Part shown: piece after piece, positions 48,028 to 58,700 of the stretch
Numbering within the stretch: the first letter of the stretch is position 1
Layout of the letters: the number at the start of each line of letters is the position of its first letter
Origin: Gorsachius magnificus
Lineage: Eukaryota > Chordata > Aves > Pelecaniformes > Ardeidae
Direction of reading: 5' to 3'
DNA: 64,000 nt
NCBI GenBank assembly: GCA_034008185.1
Contig: CM067081.1
Coordinates: 5,393,821-5,457,820, forward strand
The notes under the pieces: model-generated
Database searches by the model: none
The model's input: the letters and a program-made list of their open reading frames with translations, nothing else
What the model was told of the DNA's origin: nothing
Position numbers and translations under genes: made by a program

Positions 48028-49426
48028 GTGAGCATATTCTTTTACTCTTTTATGCATAAAACATAGCACAATTTCTTGTTTTCTGGACTGTGAGACACCA
48101 CAGTACCTCCTTTAACAGGTAAGACACAGACCTTTGTACCACTGCCAGATCTTGTCCTCTGTTGGTTTTCTACTCTCCTTTCCCTTTTTCTGCATATGGA
48201 CCTCCCCACTTCACATTGTCGGATGGATCCATTACCAAATTAGAGTGTGGGAATAACTTCTCATCTCAACACACTCTTCAGCTTGTCCTCTCCAAGCTTA
48301 CAACTGAGGACATCAGAGTGAAGATTTACAGGATGGCAGTCTTAATTACAGTAAGTGTACAAAAAAGAAAAAATAAGCTGAAAATAACCCAAAACCTAAC
48401 TTCACATATCTTAGTTTAAACTCCTCTTAAAGCAATTTTGGCTTACTACAGCGATGAAAAGGAAAACTGAAATACTTACCTGTTCTTTCTGTTTGATGAT
48501 CTCTTAGTTATATTTTCTTTGAACAAGACCAGTTAAAACCACCTAATCACACAGAATCACAGATCTGACTTTCTTCGCACACCTCAGCCTTGGATACCAT
48601 CCCCCGGACCCTGCTCCACTCTTGGTGTATTTTTTAGAATGGTGCCTGCTTTTAGCATATTCAAAATCTTGTCTGAAAGCTGAACACAGTAAAGGTTCAT
48701 TTATCAAGACCACACCACTTGAGTATTTCTTTGACAGCACTCTACTCAACAGAATCAAGCTCTCCGCTGTGGCCCTCACCCCCTACAACTGCACCTCAAA
48801 TTCAATGCACTGCAGAACACAACTGTCATTTGAGGTGGAATATTGACAGCCCGTGGCCTAATGAGTTCATTTGGCTCTGCAAAAATAAAGGCAAAGACTA
48901 CAGTAACATTTTGTTTCTATAAACTCTACATATTAAACAACTGAGAATGCTTTGAGAACGTTGCTTGTCCCCCATTTTATGCCTCTTGATAGTGCAACTA
49001 GTATGATTTTTACCATTTTAATTTTTATCAGTGACCAATCCATCACAGCCAAGAACTGACCCCTAGAGAATACTTATCTGTCTGTAATATCCCACTGAAG
49101 GCTATCACCATATTAAAAGAAAATATTTCAAATCCATTCATTACCTAGATTTAAATTCACTTTCATGTGTTGTACTGTTTGCTGTGGAGTCACTTAGACC
49201 TTTATAGAAATCTGAGTAAGTTCACCAATTCAAATTCATCAATTTATGTATCGTTTGTCAGGGTCTCTGACCTCTCACCTACCAAAGTATCATCTTTGAT
49301 AATAAAGACTGTTTAAAGACTATAATCACCTCTTGATTGTGCGGATCTAGACATTTTGCTCCAAAACCTGTCCTTGCAAGACCATTTCTTCTATCAGTCA
49401 CTGGAGTGCCATGTCTCAGTTCACTC
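48028..49426. other. unassigned sequence with exon-like open frames
   Basis: A frame covering about 48135-48351 is followed by a strong donor, GTAAGTGT at 48352. Its peptide (ending IRVKIYRMAVLIT) is not recognised. The rest shows no assignable repeat. Confidence 0.3.
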
Positions 49427-49486
49427 TGTGGTTGGACTTGATGATCTTAAAGGTGTTTTCCAACCTAAAAGATTCTATGATTCTAT
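49427..49486 (+). mobile_element. CR1 LINE 3' tip, 60 bp
   Basis: GTGGTTGGACTTGATGATC, then AAAGGTGTTTTCCAACCTAA, then GATTCTATGATTCTAT: the last part of the CR1 3' UTR and tip in plus orientation. A severely 5'-truncated insertion. Confidence 0.9.
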
Positions 49487-49691
49487 CCATTCACCTTCTT
49501 AACTTTAAGCAATTACTGGTTGACATTCAAACTAGGTTACATTTTAAGTTCTACCGTGCTTTGTACACTCCCTTCTGGTAACAATGGTGGATGAAATCAG
49601 TCAGTCAGTTCATACATGGAGTATTCTATCTACTTGACTTCCATAACAGCATCATCAGACATGCTGAACTTTATTGCCAAGGGCCAAATGT

Positions 49692-49727
49692 CTTGTTACA
49701 GTCAACTGCCTTGTTACAGTCAACTGC
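49692..49727. repeat. perfect 18-bp tandem duplication
   Basis: CTTGTTACAGTCAACTGC occurs twice in direct succession without mismatch, indicating a recent small duplication. Confidence 0.95.
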
Positions 49728-52700
49728 TGTACCATGGCTCTCATGGGTCACTTTTATGGAATTTGAACAGAAAATTCTCCAGCCTGAAATACATGCATGG
49801 TCAGAGTGAATTACTGAGATTTACTATAATTGATCTTAGCTTCAGGATTACTGTGGTCAGAGAACAATGAAGGGAACCATTACAGCTTTCTCATTTTGCT
49901 TATACTTATTATTCCTCCTAAGATACTGATACTGTAAAGTCCTAGTATTAGATCTGGCTCCTTCTAAATACAATAACTTCAGTGATGAGAAGGACAAGGC
50001 CAATGTTAAGGTCTGTCCCTATAAAACTTTCAGACAGTGATCATACCAGGTGATTTGACCTCCAGGTGATCCACTGATCAGATACTTGACAGTTTCTGGT
50101 TAGGAAAAAAAAGCTAGATGTGAAGTATAACTACTGTAGCCTCCTATTCACCATGAACTATTGTTTTGCTTGAATTGTTTCTGCTTTAATAAAGGAGATT
50201 AACCAGTGCTCTTTCTTGGCGTCTTTCAGCATTCTGGCACTGTTCCAGCTGAAATGATATACTCTTGGACTCACAATACCTGTTCCTACTTCTCCCTAAC
50301 TTTTATGGCAGCACCATGGCATGCCTGCACTTAGGCTGCCATCCTTAGAGCCAAGCACCACCAATGTGAGCAGGACCTCAAAATTATTCAAGACAGGAAA
50401 TGAGACTCGTTGTTATATCAAAATGGAAAGGGAAGGAAATGAGGTGATCTACAGTTTTGTGTCTAGACACCATGACATTACATTCAAGAAGTTTCACACA
50501 GTGAATATAAGGTACTATCTAGCAGGTGAGCAAAAGGAATGGAAATCAGATTTACTGCATTCTCTGCTGTTTCCAACAGCACTGATGTTGAAGATATTGA
50601 TGGGAACTTTGTTAAGACTCTGTGCCCTGGTCTATCCTTTTGTGTAATAGTACTAATGTTTGCAAATATCTCTGAAAACTTTATATGCAAGCCCCAGGAT
50701 TGTAACCTGGGGACTGTTATTAACAGTGACTGTTGCTTAGACACATCACTGTGGTCCCCAAGCAGCTCCGAGCTGAATTCCCCTTCACATCCTAGTGAGT
50801 CTTTCTTTTCAACTTCTAATGACTCTGAAAGAGTCATGCATAATAAATACGTGATTCACAGACAGCTACTTAGCCTGCTGTCTAACAAATCTCTAATTTG
50901 TTATCTAGTAAATATAGTAACACTTAAAATACAGAGACTCAATCAATGAATCTCTCTCCCTGACTCACGTATCTGGGATACACAAAATGCAATATACTGC
51001 TGCTATCCATGGGCCAGCCACCTCTGATTACAGTATATATACATGAACCATCATTAAGAAAAAGGGAGTCAATTATCTGCAGCAAAACCCTGGATCTAGA
51101 CCAGATTTCTGTGTGTGATCCTTTCTTTTATTACAATAGGACCAGGTAACCCTACTTCAGATTGGCAGAAGAGAGTGCCATGCAGCGTGTATAAATATTG
51201 TAATTCTCTGTGACAGACATTACAGGTTACAAGGTAAAAGTGGGAATCTACAAAAGCTAATAAACTCAAATGGGGATATTTAAAGATTATCCAGCCTGTG
51301 TACAGATATCAACAGAAATGTTCTTCTGTATTCCTGAAAGAGTATTAGCAAACCCAAAATATGCTTCATTTAGGGGACTGAACAAAACAACCCCTAGTGG
51401 TCCCTTTCAACCTCAGCTGTGTGGTGGTGTCTTCCTTGAGTTTCCACTGATAGGCTGAGGCTTTGTGAGTCTACAGCAATTTTTTATATAATTGAGATGC
51501 CACAATCAAGAAATCTGAATCCCACAGGTGCTGACTACCTCTACCAATGAGTTTCTTCTATAGGAACTGTGCTGTTTTGTGCTTGTGGTAAAGAAGATAA
51601 TGTACGCTACCTGATAAAACACATTAAAATTAGAACATGCTGCCTTAAGTGCATAGTAGAGATGTTCTTGGGGTTGATAGTTTTGTCTCACTATTTGGTG
51701 TCATTACATTGAAAATCATCTCCAGGTGGTTGGTTTTAGACAGCTCAGAAATTTCTGGTTTCAGGAGTACATGTGAATATTTTGCAGGGTTTTAATCTGT
51801 ATGGGTCTGTGATCTTTTCCTTTTGTTTTGTTTGAGTTTTGGAACCAAAAATAAGAAAGCTTGTCAAAGCCTTTGTTCTTCCTGGCTTCTTGTCAAAACC
51901 ATGTAGAAATCTGCATTCAGCATATAGTTTCATAAGATGACCCGGATTTCATGAAATTAAAAAGATTTGTCAGCTTTCAGAAGATGTGCAGCTGAGATAT
52001 CACTTTGTAATTATACCTGAAACCTGGTAGTCAGTTGAGCTCACATTTCATTGAGAACATTATTTTCAGCATTGTGTCTTTAAAACAGTATGTTTTAGCA
52101 AAGAATGCTGAAAATGGTGTGTTTGAGATTAAAAAGCAAACCAAAACAAATTAAATGAAAAATCCAACATAGCTACCCAGCGTAATTAAACTCTTTTCCC
52201 AGTGCTGTTTTTGCCATGACTCTAAACACCAGTCACCTCTTCTGTGGCCAGTTTTTCACCATTGTCTTTCAAATCACTGGAAAAGGCTAACTATTAGGAG
52301 GAAGAATGCAACTGAGATTAACAGTTAAAAGAAACAAAACCAAAAACCAAACCAGGCAGCCCTTCCTGTGATTGATTGTTGGGTATTGGAATAGAGAGTA
52401 ATTATAGATTGGGTAGACAACTAGGAAACACTACGATTACTTGCTCTCAACTGTCAGAGAGGAGATTTCTTTTTTCAAAAGGACATAAATCCTACTGATA
52501 ATGAATCAGTTCAGTTCCAAAATTCTTTAGGTGTTTTGTTTTCTTTTCTTCTCTTTTTGTTTGGGTTTTTTTTAAGCATCTTCTCTGATGATTTTGGTAT
52601 AAAAAAATCATTAAATGATAAAACCATGATTTCATAGAAACACTTAAGATAGCAATGACATACAGAGAGTTTATGGTGGTTAAAATATTTCTGAAGTTCT

Positions 52701-53134
52701 GAAGTGAGACCAGAGTTTTGAGGCAGAAAGGGGAAGGTTTGTGTTTATTGTATGCTACCAAAGAGCAAAGGGCTGCTCGCTTGGTTGCAACAGTTTTTCC
52801 AGGGTTTATAACTTTGTCTTTGCATCAAATCCAGGCCCACTTATAATTGATATAACCCAGAATTTCCACATTTGGAGAAGTTCCTTAGTTATATTTAACA
52901 GGAAGCGAAGCTTAATGGGATTGTTGATTACATGGGCACTGAGGATTTTTCCAAAGCAGAGCACATTTATAAACAATGAAATGCTTTAAAGCTGATGTGG
53001 TGAGATTAGAGAGCTGTTAGTGAAATCCCCATTTTAGAGTACTTTGTGCATGAATTCTGTGTGGTGGGAATCTCTATACCCCAGAGAAAACTAGTTAGCA
53101 TAGAGTTAAATGCACACATATATTTATAATACAA

Positions 53135-53170
53135 GTGCGCGCACACACACACACACACATATATATATGT
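53135..53170. repeat. compound GC/CA/TA microsatellite
   Basis: GTGCGCGCACACAC runs into (CA)n and then (TA)n, all alternating purine-pyrimidine. Confidence 0.92.
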
Positions 53171-53721
53171 ATCAGTTTTCTGATAGACAAAAGGAAGCCA
53201 AACTAGAATGCAAATGTAACTTTTGGCACAGAGACCATGTCAACCCAAACAGACTAAAATTAGTTGATGATTTTCCAAGTACAAATTTACATATAAAAAG
53301 AACAAAGCAGTTCAATTCTACATTTGCTGACTGGAGACCAATTTACCCCAGAGGGAAGAGAAATTCTTGAGTATGGCTGTTGTCCAAATTATTATGATTA
53401 GGAGAAACTAAATGAATTCTACTTTGGTCATGCAAAAAGAACTATTTTTGTTTTCAGCTTTTACCTGATGAGTAGGTTGCAAATTCTGTAGCCAGTCGAC
53501 TTAAAATAGTAAGGATCCATTAACAAGATTTGAAGAGTCAAAGCAATGCTGTTTCTTATCAGGAAACTTGTTTGGGGTTGATTTAAATTCTAGTTTAGCC
53601 ATTAAGTTTGTGCTGGCTAGCAATTGTGATATGTGACAGAGAGATATGTTTGACATCCTATCATGCAGTTCTCTCTTGCCACTAAAGACACCTTTCTTCA
53701 TCAATGGATGTGTGATACAAC

Positions 53722-54417
53722 CCTGCCTGGTGGAAAAAGACCTTGGGGTACTGGTTGACAGCTGGCTGAATATGAGCCAGCAGTGTGCCCAGGTGGCCAA
53801 GAAAGCCAATGGCATCCTGGCCTGTATCAGGAATAGTGTGACCAGCAGGAGTAGGGAAGTGATCGTGCCCCTGTACTCGGTGCTGGTGAGGCCGCACCTC
53901 GAATACTGTGTTCAGTTTTGGGCCCCTCACTACAAGAAAGATGTTGCCTTGCTGGAACATGTCCAGAGGAGAGCCACAAAACTGGTGAGGGGTCTGGAAC
54001 ACAAGGCTTACGATGAGCGGCTGAGGGAACTGGGGGTGTTTAGTCTGGAGCAGAGGAGGCTGAGGGGTGACCTTATTGCCCTCTACAGCTGCCTGAGCAG
54101 GAGGGGGTAGTGAGGTGGGGGTCGGCCTCTTCTCCCTGGTAACGGATTATAGGACGAGGTGAAATGGTCTGAAGTTGCGCCAGGGCAGGTTTAGGCTAGA
54201 CATTAGGAAAAATTTCTTCACAGAAAGGGTTGTCAGGCTCTGGAATGGGCTGCCCAGGGAGGTGGTCGAGTCCCCACCCCTGGAGGTATTTAAAAGAAGG
54301 ATAGATGAGGTGCTTAGGGCCATGGTTTAGTGGTGGGCTGGCAGTGTTAGGTTAACGTTTGGACTTGATGATCTTGAAGGTCTTTTCCAACCAAAGTGAT
54401 TCTATGATTCTATGAAT
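53722..54417 (+). mobile_element. CR1 LINE, 3' fragment, same subfamily as the 1.65 kb copy
   Basis: Plus-strand CR1 beginning in the ORF2 C-terminal region and ending with the tip GATTCTATGATTCTATGA. The body reads [18 protein letters not shown], then [26 protein letters not shown] and [19 protein letters not shown] one-base insertion near 54093, compared with the 1.65 kb copy, shifts the frame and brings a stop at 54108. Further on, a CpG change turns an arginine codon into TGA at 54160-54162. The 3' UTR is nearly the same as in the 1.65 kb copy. It is 5'-truncated, lacks the catalytic box and is non-coding. It lies in opposite orientation to its relative, about 52 kb apart. Confidence 0.95.
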
Positions 54418-54499
54418 GTTTTATGTTTTGGTCAGGTACATAGCAAGGTGTAGTGGTTTTAGTGTTCAGCCTTTTTTTCTTTTTGTGAAAAATAGTTTA

Positions 54500-54590
54500 C
54501 ACAAAAAAAAAACCCCAACCAAACCAAACCAAACCAAAAAAAACCTCAAAACAACCCCACCCAAAACCACCCCCCAAACACCCCCCAGAC
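54500..54590. repeat. A/C-rich low-complexity tract
   Basis: Runs of A and C with CCAAA units (CCAACCAAACCAAACCAAAC) and later CCCCCCAAACACCCCCC. It yields a spurious lysine/proline/threonine open frame. Confidence 0.9.
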
Positions 54591-55565
54591 GTTACTTTCC
54601 CTGGCTTAGACAAAAGCAAAATAAAGAGTGAGAGAAAGGGTCATATTTGTTTTTCTTTGAAATTATTTCATATGGTTTCATTTGATTCCTTCCCACTGTA
54701 GAAATGGATAATGAAATTTTAAGGGAGGAGTGATTTTTAAGGATTAACCTGCTTTCTTCATCACCCTTGAATCAAAAGATGAAAACAACAAATTACTTGC
54801 AATGAGAAGGACTAATTGTGGATGTGGATGCTCCATTTTATCCACACTAGACATTAATTGTAAATCCTCTCTTTGATAGCAAGTGTCTGATCTAGCATTG
54901 ACTGAAGTCTATGAAAGAGCTGCCATTGACTTCAGAAGTTATTAAACCACATATAGTTGCAGCACATGGCAAGTAAAGAGTGTTCTTCAGGTACCAGCTT
55001 TTTATTAACCTTCGGAAGATAATTAGCCTTCTCACTCCCATGCCTGCAATGGATTGAAAGGATTTGAATCAATCTTCCCATGTGAGAAATGACATTTCTT
55101 CTATTCCTAATTCCAGTTAGGAGAGGGAACATGCTTCCCTATTCCTAGCTTCTGTCTCTGATTTACTACATTTTTCTCACGGAAGTACTTTAGTGTGTTT
55201 CACCTTGGTTTATTTGTTATTTAAGAAAGGAGGCACCATGCTCTTATACACCTTATGTGTAAGTGTCATGAAATCTTTCACTGAAAGTCCTACTTAAATG
55301 TAAAACAAGAAAACAAGCCTCCTTGGAATTGTCCCAGCAATATGTCAAAAGCAGAGGACAGCTGAGGAGAAGGGTGTTGTGTATGTGAAGGAGAAACTAC
55401 AGTTTGGGTTTTTTTCCTCTATATTACTTATGCACACAAACACACGCATGCACGAGCACAGACTTGGGAGGGTACCACAGAGGAACTGGAAGAGCTTACG
55501 TTTGATATGAGTATCTCAGCAAAATCTACCTAAAGCCAATTGGCCAATTTAAAGTAATTTAAAAT

Positions 55566-55587
55566 GGGGGGGGGGAAAAAAAAAAAA
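55566..55587. repeat. G10 followed by A12
   Basis: Ten G directly followed by twelve A. Low complexity. Confidence 0.9.
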
Positions 55588-55712
55588 GTCCATGGCATAG
55601 TCAATAAACCCTTTGGTAAGTCCATTCTACAGCATAGGTAAAATCAAGTCAAGGGAAAAATTGTTAGACTGTAAACTCCTGAATGCAAATTGGCTGATAC
55701 TGAGTTACTTAA

Positions 55713-55775
55713 ATCATAGAATCATAGAATGTTTTGGGTTGGAAGGGACCCCTAGAGGTCATCTAGTCCAACCCA
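55713..55775 (-). mobile_element. CR1 LINE 3' tip, about 63 bp
   Basis: ATCATAGAATCATAGAATG, then GGGTTGGAAGGGACCCCTAG and CATCTAGTCCAACCC on the plus strand: the complement of a CR1 3' end. Nearly the same as the tip of the copy at 755, so the same subfamily, but truncated after about 60 bases. Confidence 0.92.
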
Positions 55776-58700
55776 ATAGAGCTTTTAAAGTATTTCCTTT
55801 TGCTGTTTAACACAAATTTCACTCAGACGCACTGCACGTATAGAGAATTCTTCCTGACCTCAGTGTTATGAATAAACCAAATTATTTTACTGCAGACAGT
55901 AATTAGACAGAAAATCATTAGTAAAATCCTGCTATAAACTATATGCTTGCTGGAGGAACAGTCAAAGAGTCTCTACAGTGCTTTGCAGAATTGCTATTTC
56001 CTGTCCCTTTTGAATACACATTACCCATTTTCTTCATCTATCTATCAAAACGATTCCCATGAACATACTGAGTGGATGTTTACTATCGTCTGTCAAACCT
56101 CAGAGCTCAGCTCGTGGGGAGCGCACATCTGCTTGCTGGATATGAGGATGCTCAAGCAATGATGGGGTCCTTGTCATAAGGAAATAAAATAGTGATCTGC
56201 TTTGTCAAAGCATCCCATAAATACCATGCTACAAGCAAGTGAGCACTGTCTTAATAAGAGAATTAAGAAATCACCCTACACAAATTTTCCCTGATTCCAG
56301 ACTTTGAGAGCAAGTATGTAATTTTGGCTGTATCACACAATAAAAATACATTGATTTATGCAAACTTTTACTTTCCAAACCCCAAAGCACTTTATGAGCT
56401 GTGCAACATACACAGGAGCAGTTTCACTTATGACTAAATGCAGCAATCTCCGCAGTGGAGCTCTGCATCTGTTAATTAAGGTACATGTGTAGCCCAAATT
56501 TCTTTTTACAATACCCTCGTGTGCCATCTCCATATCTCAGGCTGGGAACTAAGGCAGTGAGCTTGCCATTAATCTCTACAGGCTCAGGATTTCTCCCAGA
56601 GAGATTATGAAACCACATCAAATCTATACAGGGATCTCATGGCAGTGCAAGTAGTAGACACAGGTCAAAGTCCTGTATTGAGAAGACTCCTCCTCCCTGT
56701 CGGGACACCAAAAATGGTGCTGGTGAGCAGTATTAAACTTCCAACCTGCAACAGCAATTTTCTTTATTTTGCTGAGAGATAAGAGCGGCATTTGGCCTCT
56801 GAAAATGTTCATTGAGTACTAGGGAGGCAGGGCTTTTCAAGCATCATAATTTATAGATTTATAATTAACAAGCTGTGCAGCAGGAAGAAAATCATTGCAT
56901 GATGACTGGATTACAAACCCAGTCCCTTCATCCTGCAGCTTGTGATTTTGCAATGGCTCTGATTGTAGCTTCTCTTCCATTTGCATATCTTCCCAAGCAT
57001 TTGAGGTGCATGCTGATTTCATGTTTTATCTTATTTTGATGTGTTGCAGGTGCTTGTCAGCCACTACCAGAATTTCTATTACAGTCAGCTTTTATTTTAT
57101 TGAAATATTTGTGCCGAATAATACAACACTGAAGCATGACATGATTCCATCTTAATCCTGCTATGTGGAAAGACTTACAGAAGGCACTGAATGCATTGTA
57201 CGAGAGGAGCTTCGGTCTGATGGTTACAGGTAGAGAGGTGGGGAAACTTTTTACTGCAGTCAGCATATGGGAGAGACTTTAAGAGTGATTTTGCATCCAT
57301 TTGTATTCAGCAAGCTATCTATGCATATGATTAATGTTGCCTCCCCTTCTCCCTCGGTTGCTGCCTTTGCCTCCTGATTAACACCAATCTGGTGCCTTGT
57401 CACCACTGAGGCATCAGTGGGACTTCAGCATGGCAGATGCCCTCATGGCAAACACTCTTAAGACTGACTGGAGCTAACAGCCCAGTCAGCAAAGTTGGGA
57501 AGTGTTGACAGCTGTAGAAAGGTGTCATAGGGTACCATGTGCTATTAAGTTATTTGATCTCGTGGTCTGAGGCAAGATTTTGGGCTGATGACTTAGGACA
57601 ATTACTCCAACTCATTATTTGCCAGATTTCTGCACTTTGTGGAACCTGGGTTTCTTCACCAACAGTGATGATAAGATCAAAATATCCAACCATTTGACGT
57701 ATGAAGCTCTATTAATTCAGGTGTTTGTAGAAATTTAGGATCCTTCCATGGTGATATTTGTAGAAAATGACTAGCAGGTGTGTAAGAGTATTTTTGTGTA
57801 ACTGTAAGTACAGCAAGCATCACATACTATTTTTTAATGGTCCTTCCAGCTTGTATTCCATTCACTCATTTCTATTTGTTATCTTAGGGCTCAGTTCTGC
57901 AATGACAAACAGATAGGCAAATCGCTCAGACAAAAATCATACAGAATGCCCTGTTTAGATCTTCTTTTGGGACAGGAGAGACTGGTACAGAGTGATGATA
58001 ACTGGGTGTTGATGTGGTGTAAAAGAATCTGTATAAAATAAATGCTACACTGTGACTGAAAAAGAGAGTAAGAAAAACATGCTCAAAAATTTGGCTGCCC
58101 AGCTAACACTAATAAAAAATGTTTCTAGCACAATCTTCAGTTTAGAGGAGTCATGAAAGCACTCAAGTTCCCATTTTTCTACCTTTTGACTAATAACACG
58201 GAACAAAATGTTCCATTATCAACCCTCATCACTATGTTTTGCGGTTGTTCTCAGTCCTAGAAGGGTCTTTGGGTAGCAACAGGGCTGTGACTTCAAGGAA
58301 CGAGATGAAAGTCACTTTCAGCCATCTCAAACTCCAGTATATGGCTGGTGCATATGGGGGGATCACAGTAATTAATTGCACATGGATTATGCTACTGTAT
58401 GCAGTAGCCAATGATAGGTTACCGCTATTTAACTTTTTTTTAGTTTTTCATTGTTTTTTTGAGGCTGGGAGAGGGTTGAACTTGGTTTTCCATATGTGAT
58501 GGCTAGCTACAAAGCCACCAATTTTACAGACAGGTATAGTTGGAAATCTGATGGGATCTGGGTTTTCTTTGGTTTTGGTTTTTGTTTTTTTAAAATCAAT
58601 TCAGTTTGGTTATCCCGGTGAGGACACTTGCGTTACAAAGAGCAGCATTATCTGGTGATTTTTATTTTTTAGATAAAAAAATGGTCTTTCAGTATTGTTA

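Larger units (their letters stand above)
49487..53721. other. unassigned sequence, including two unrecognised open frames
   Basis: Holds an exact 18-bp tandem duplication at 49692-49727, an open frame at 50321-50647 that contains a strong donor (CAGGTGAGC, at 50521-50529), and a second open frame at 50539-50949. The peptides contain several N-glycosylation-type motifs (NVS, NET, NST) but no domain I recognise; frames of this length are expected a few times by chance here. A CA/TA microsatellite lies near 53135-53170. Confidence 0.35.
54418..55712. other. unassigned sequence with A/C-rich low complexity
   Basis: Has a C/A-rich tract at about 54500-54590 and a G10-A12 run near 55566-55587. A short palindromic motif resembling old amniote repeats lies near 54900-54940. 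Nothing else recognised. Confidence 0.45.

Noticed and set aside
53682..54002. Minus-strand 106-codon open frame
   Set aside because: Antisense shadow of the CR1 copy at 53722-54417.
54416..54631. Plus-strand 71-codon lysine/proline/threonine-rich frame
   Set aside because: Made by the A/C-rich low-complexity tract at 54500-54590.
57560..57700. Possible plus-strand MIR-like fragment
   Set aside because: Resemblance to the MIR core is too loose to separate from chance.
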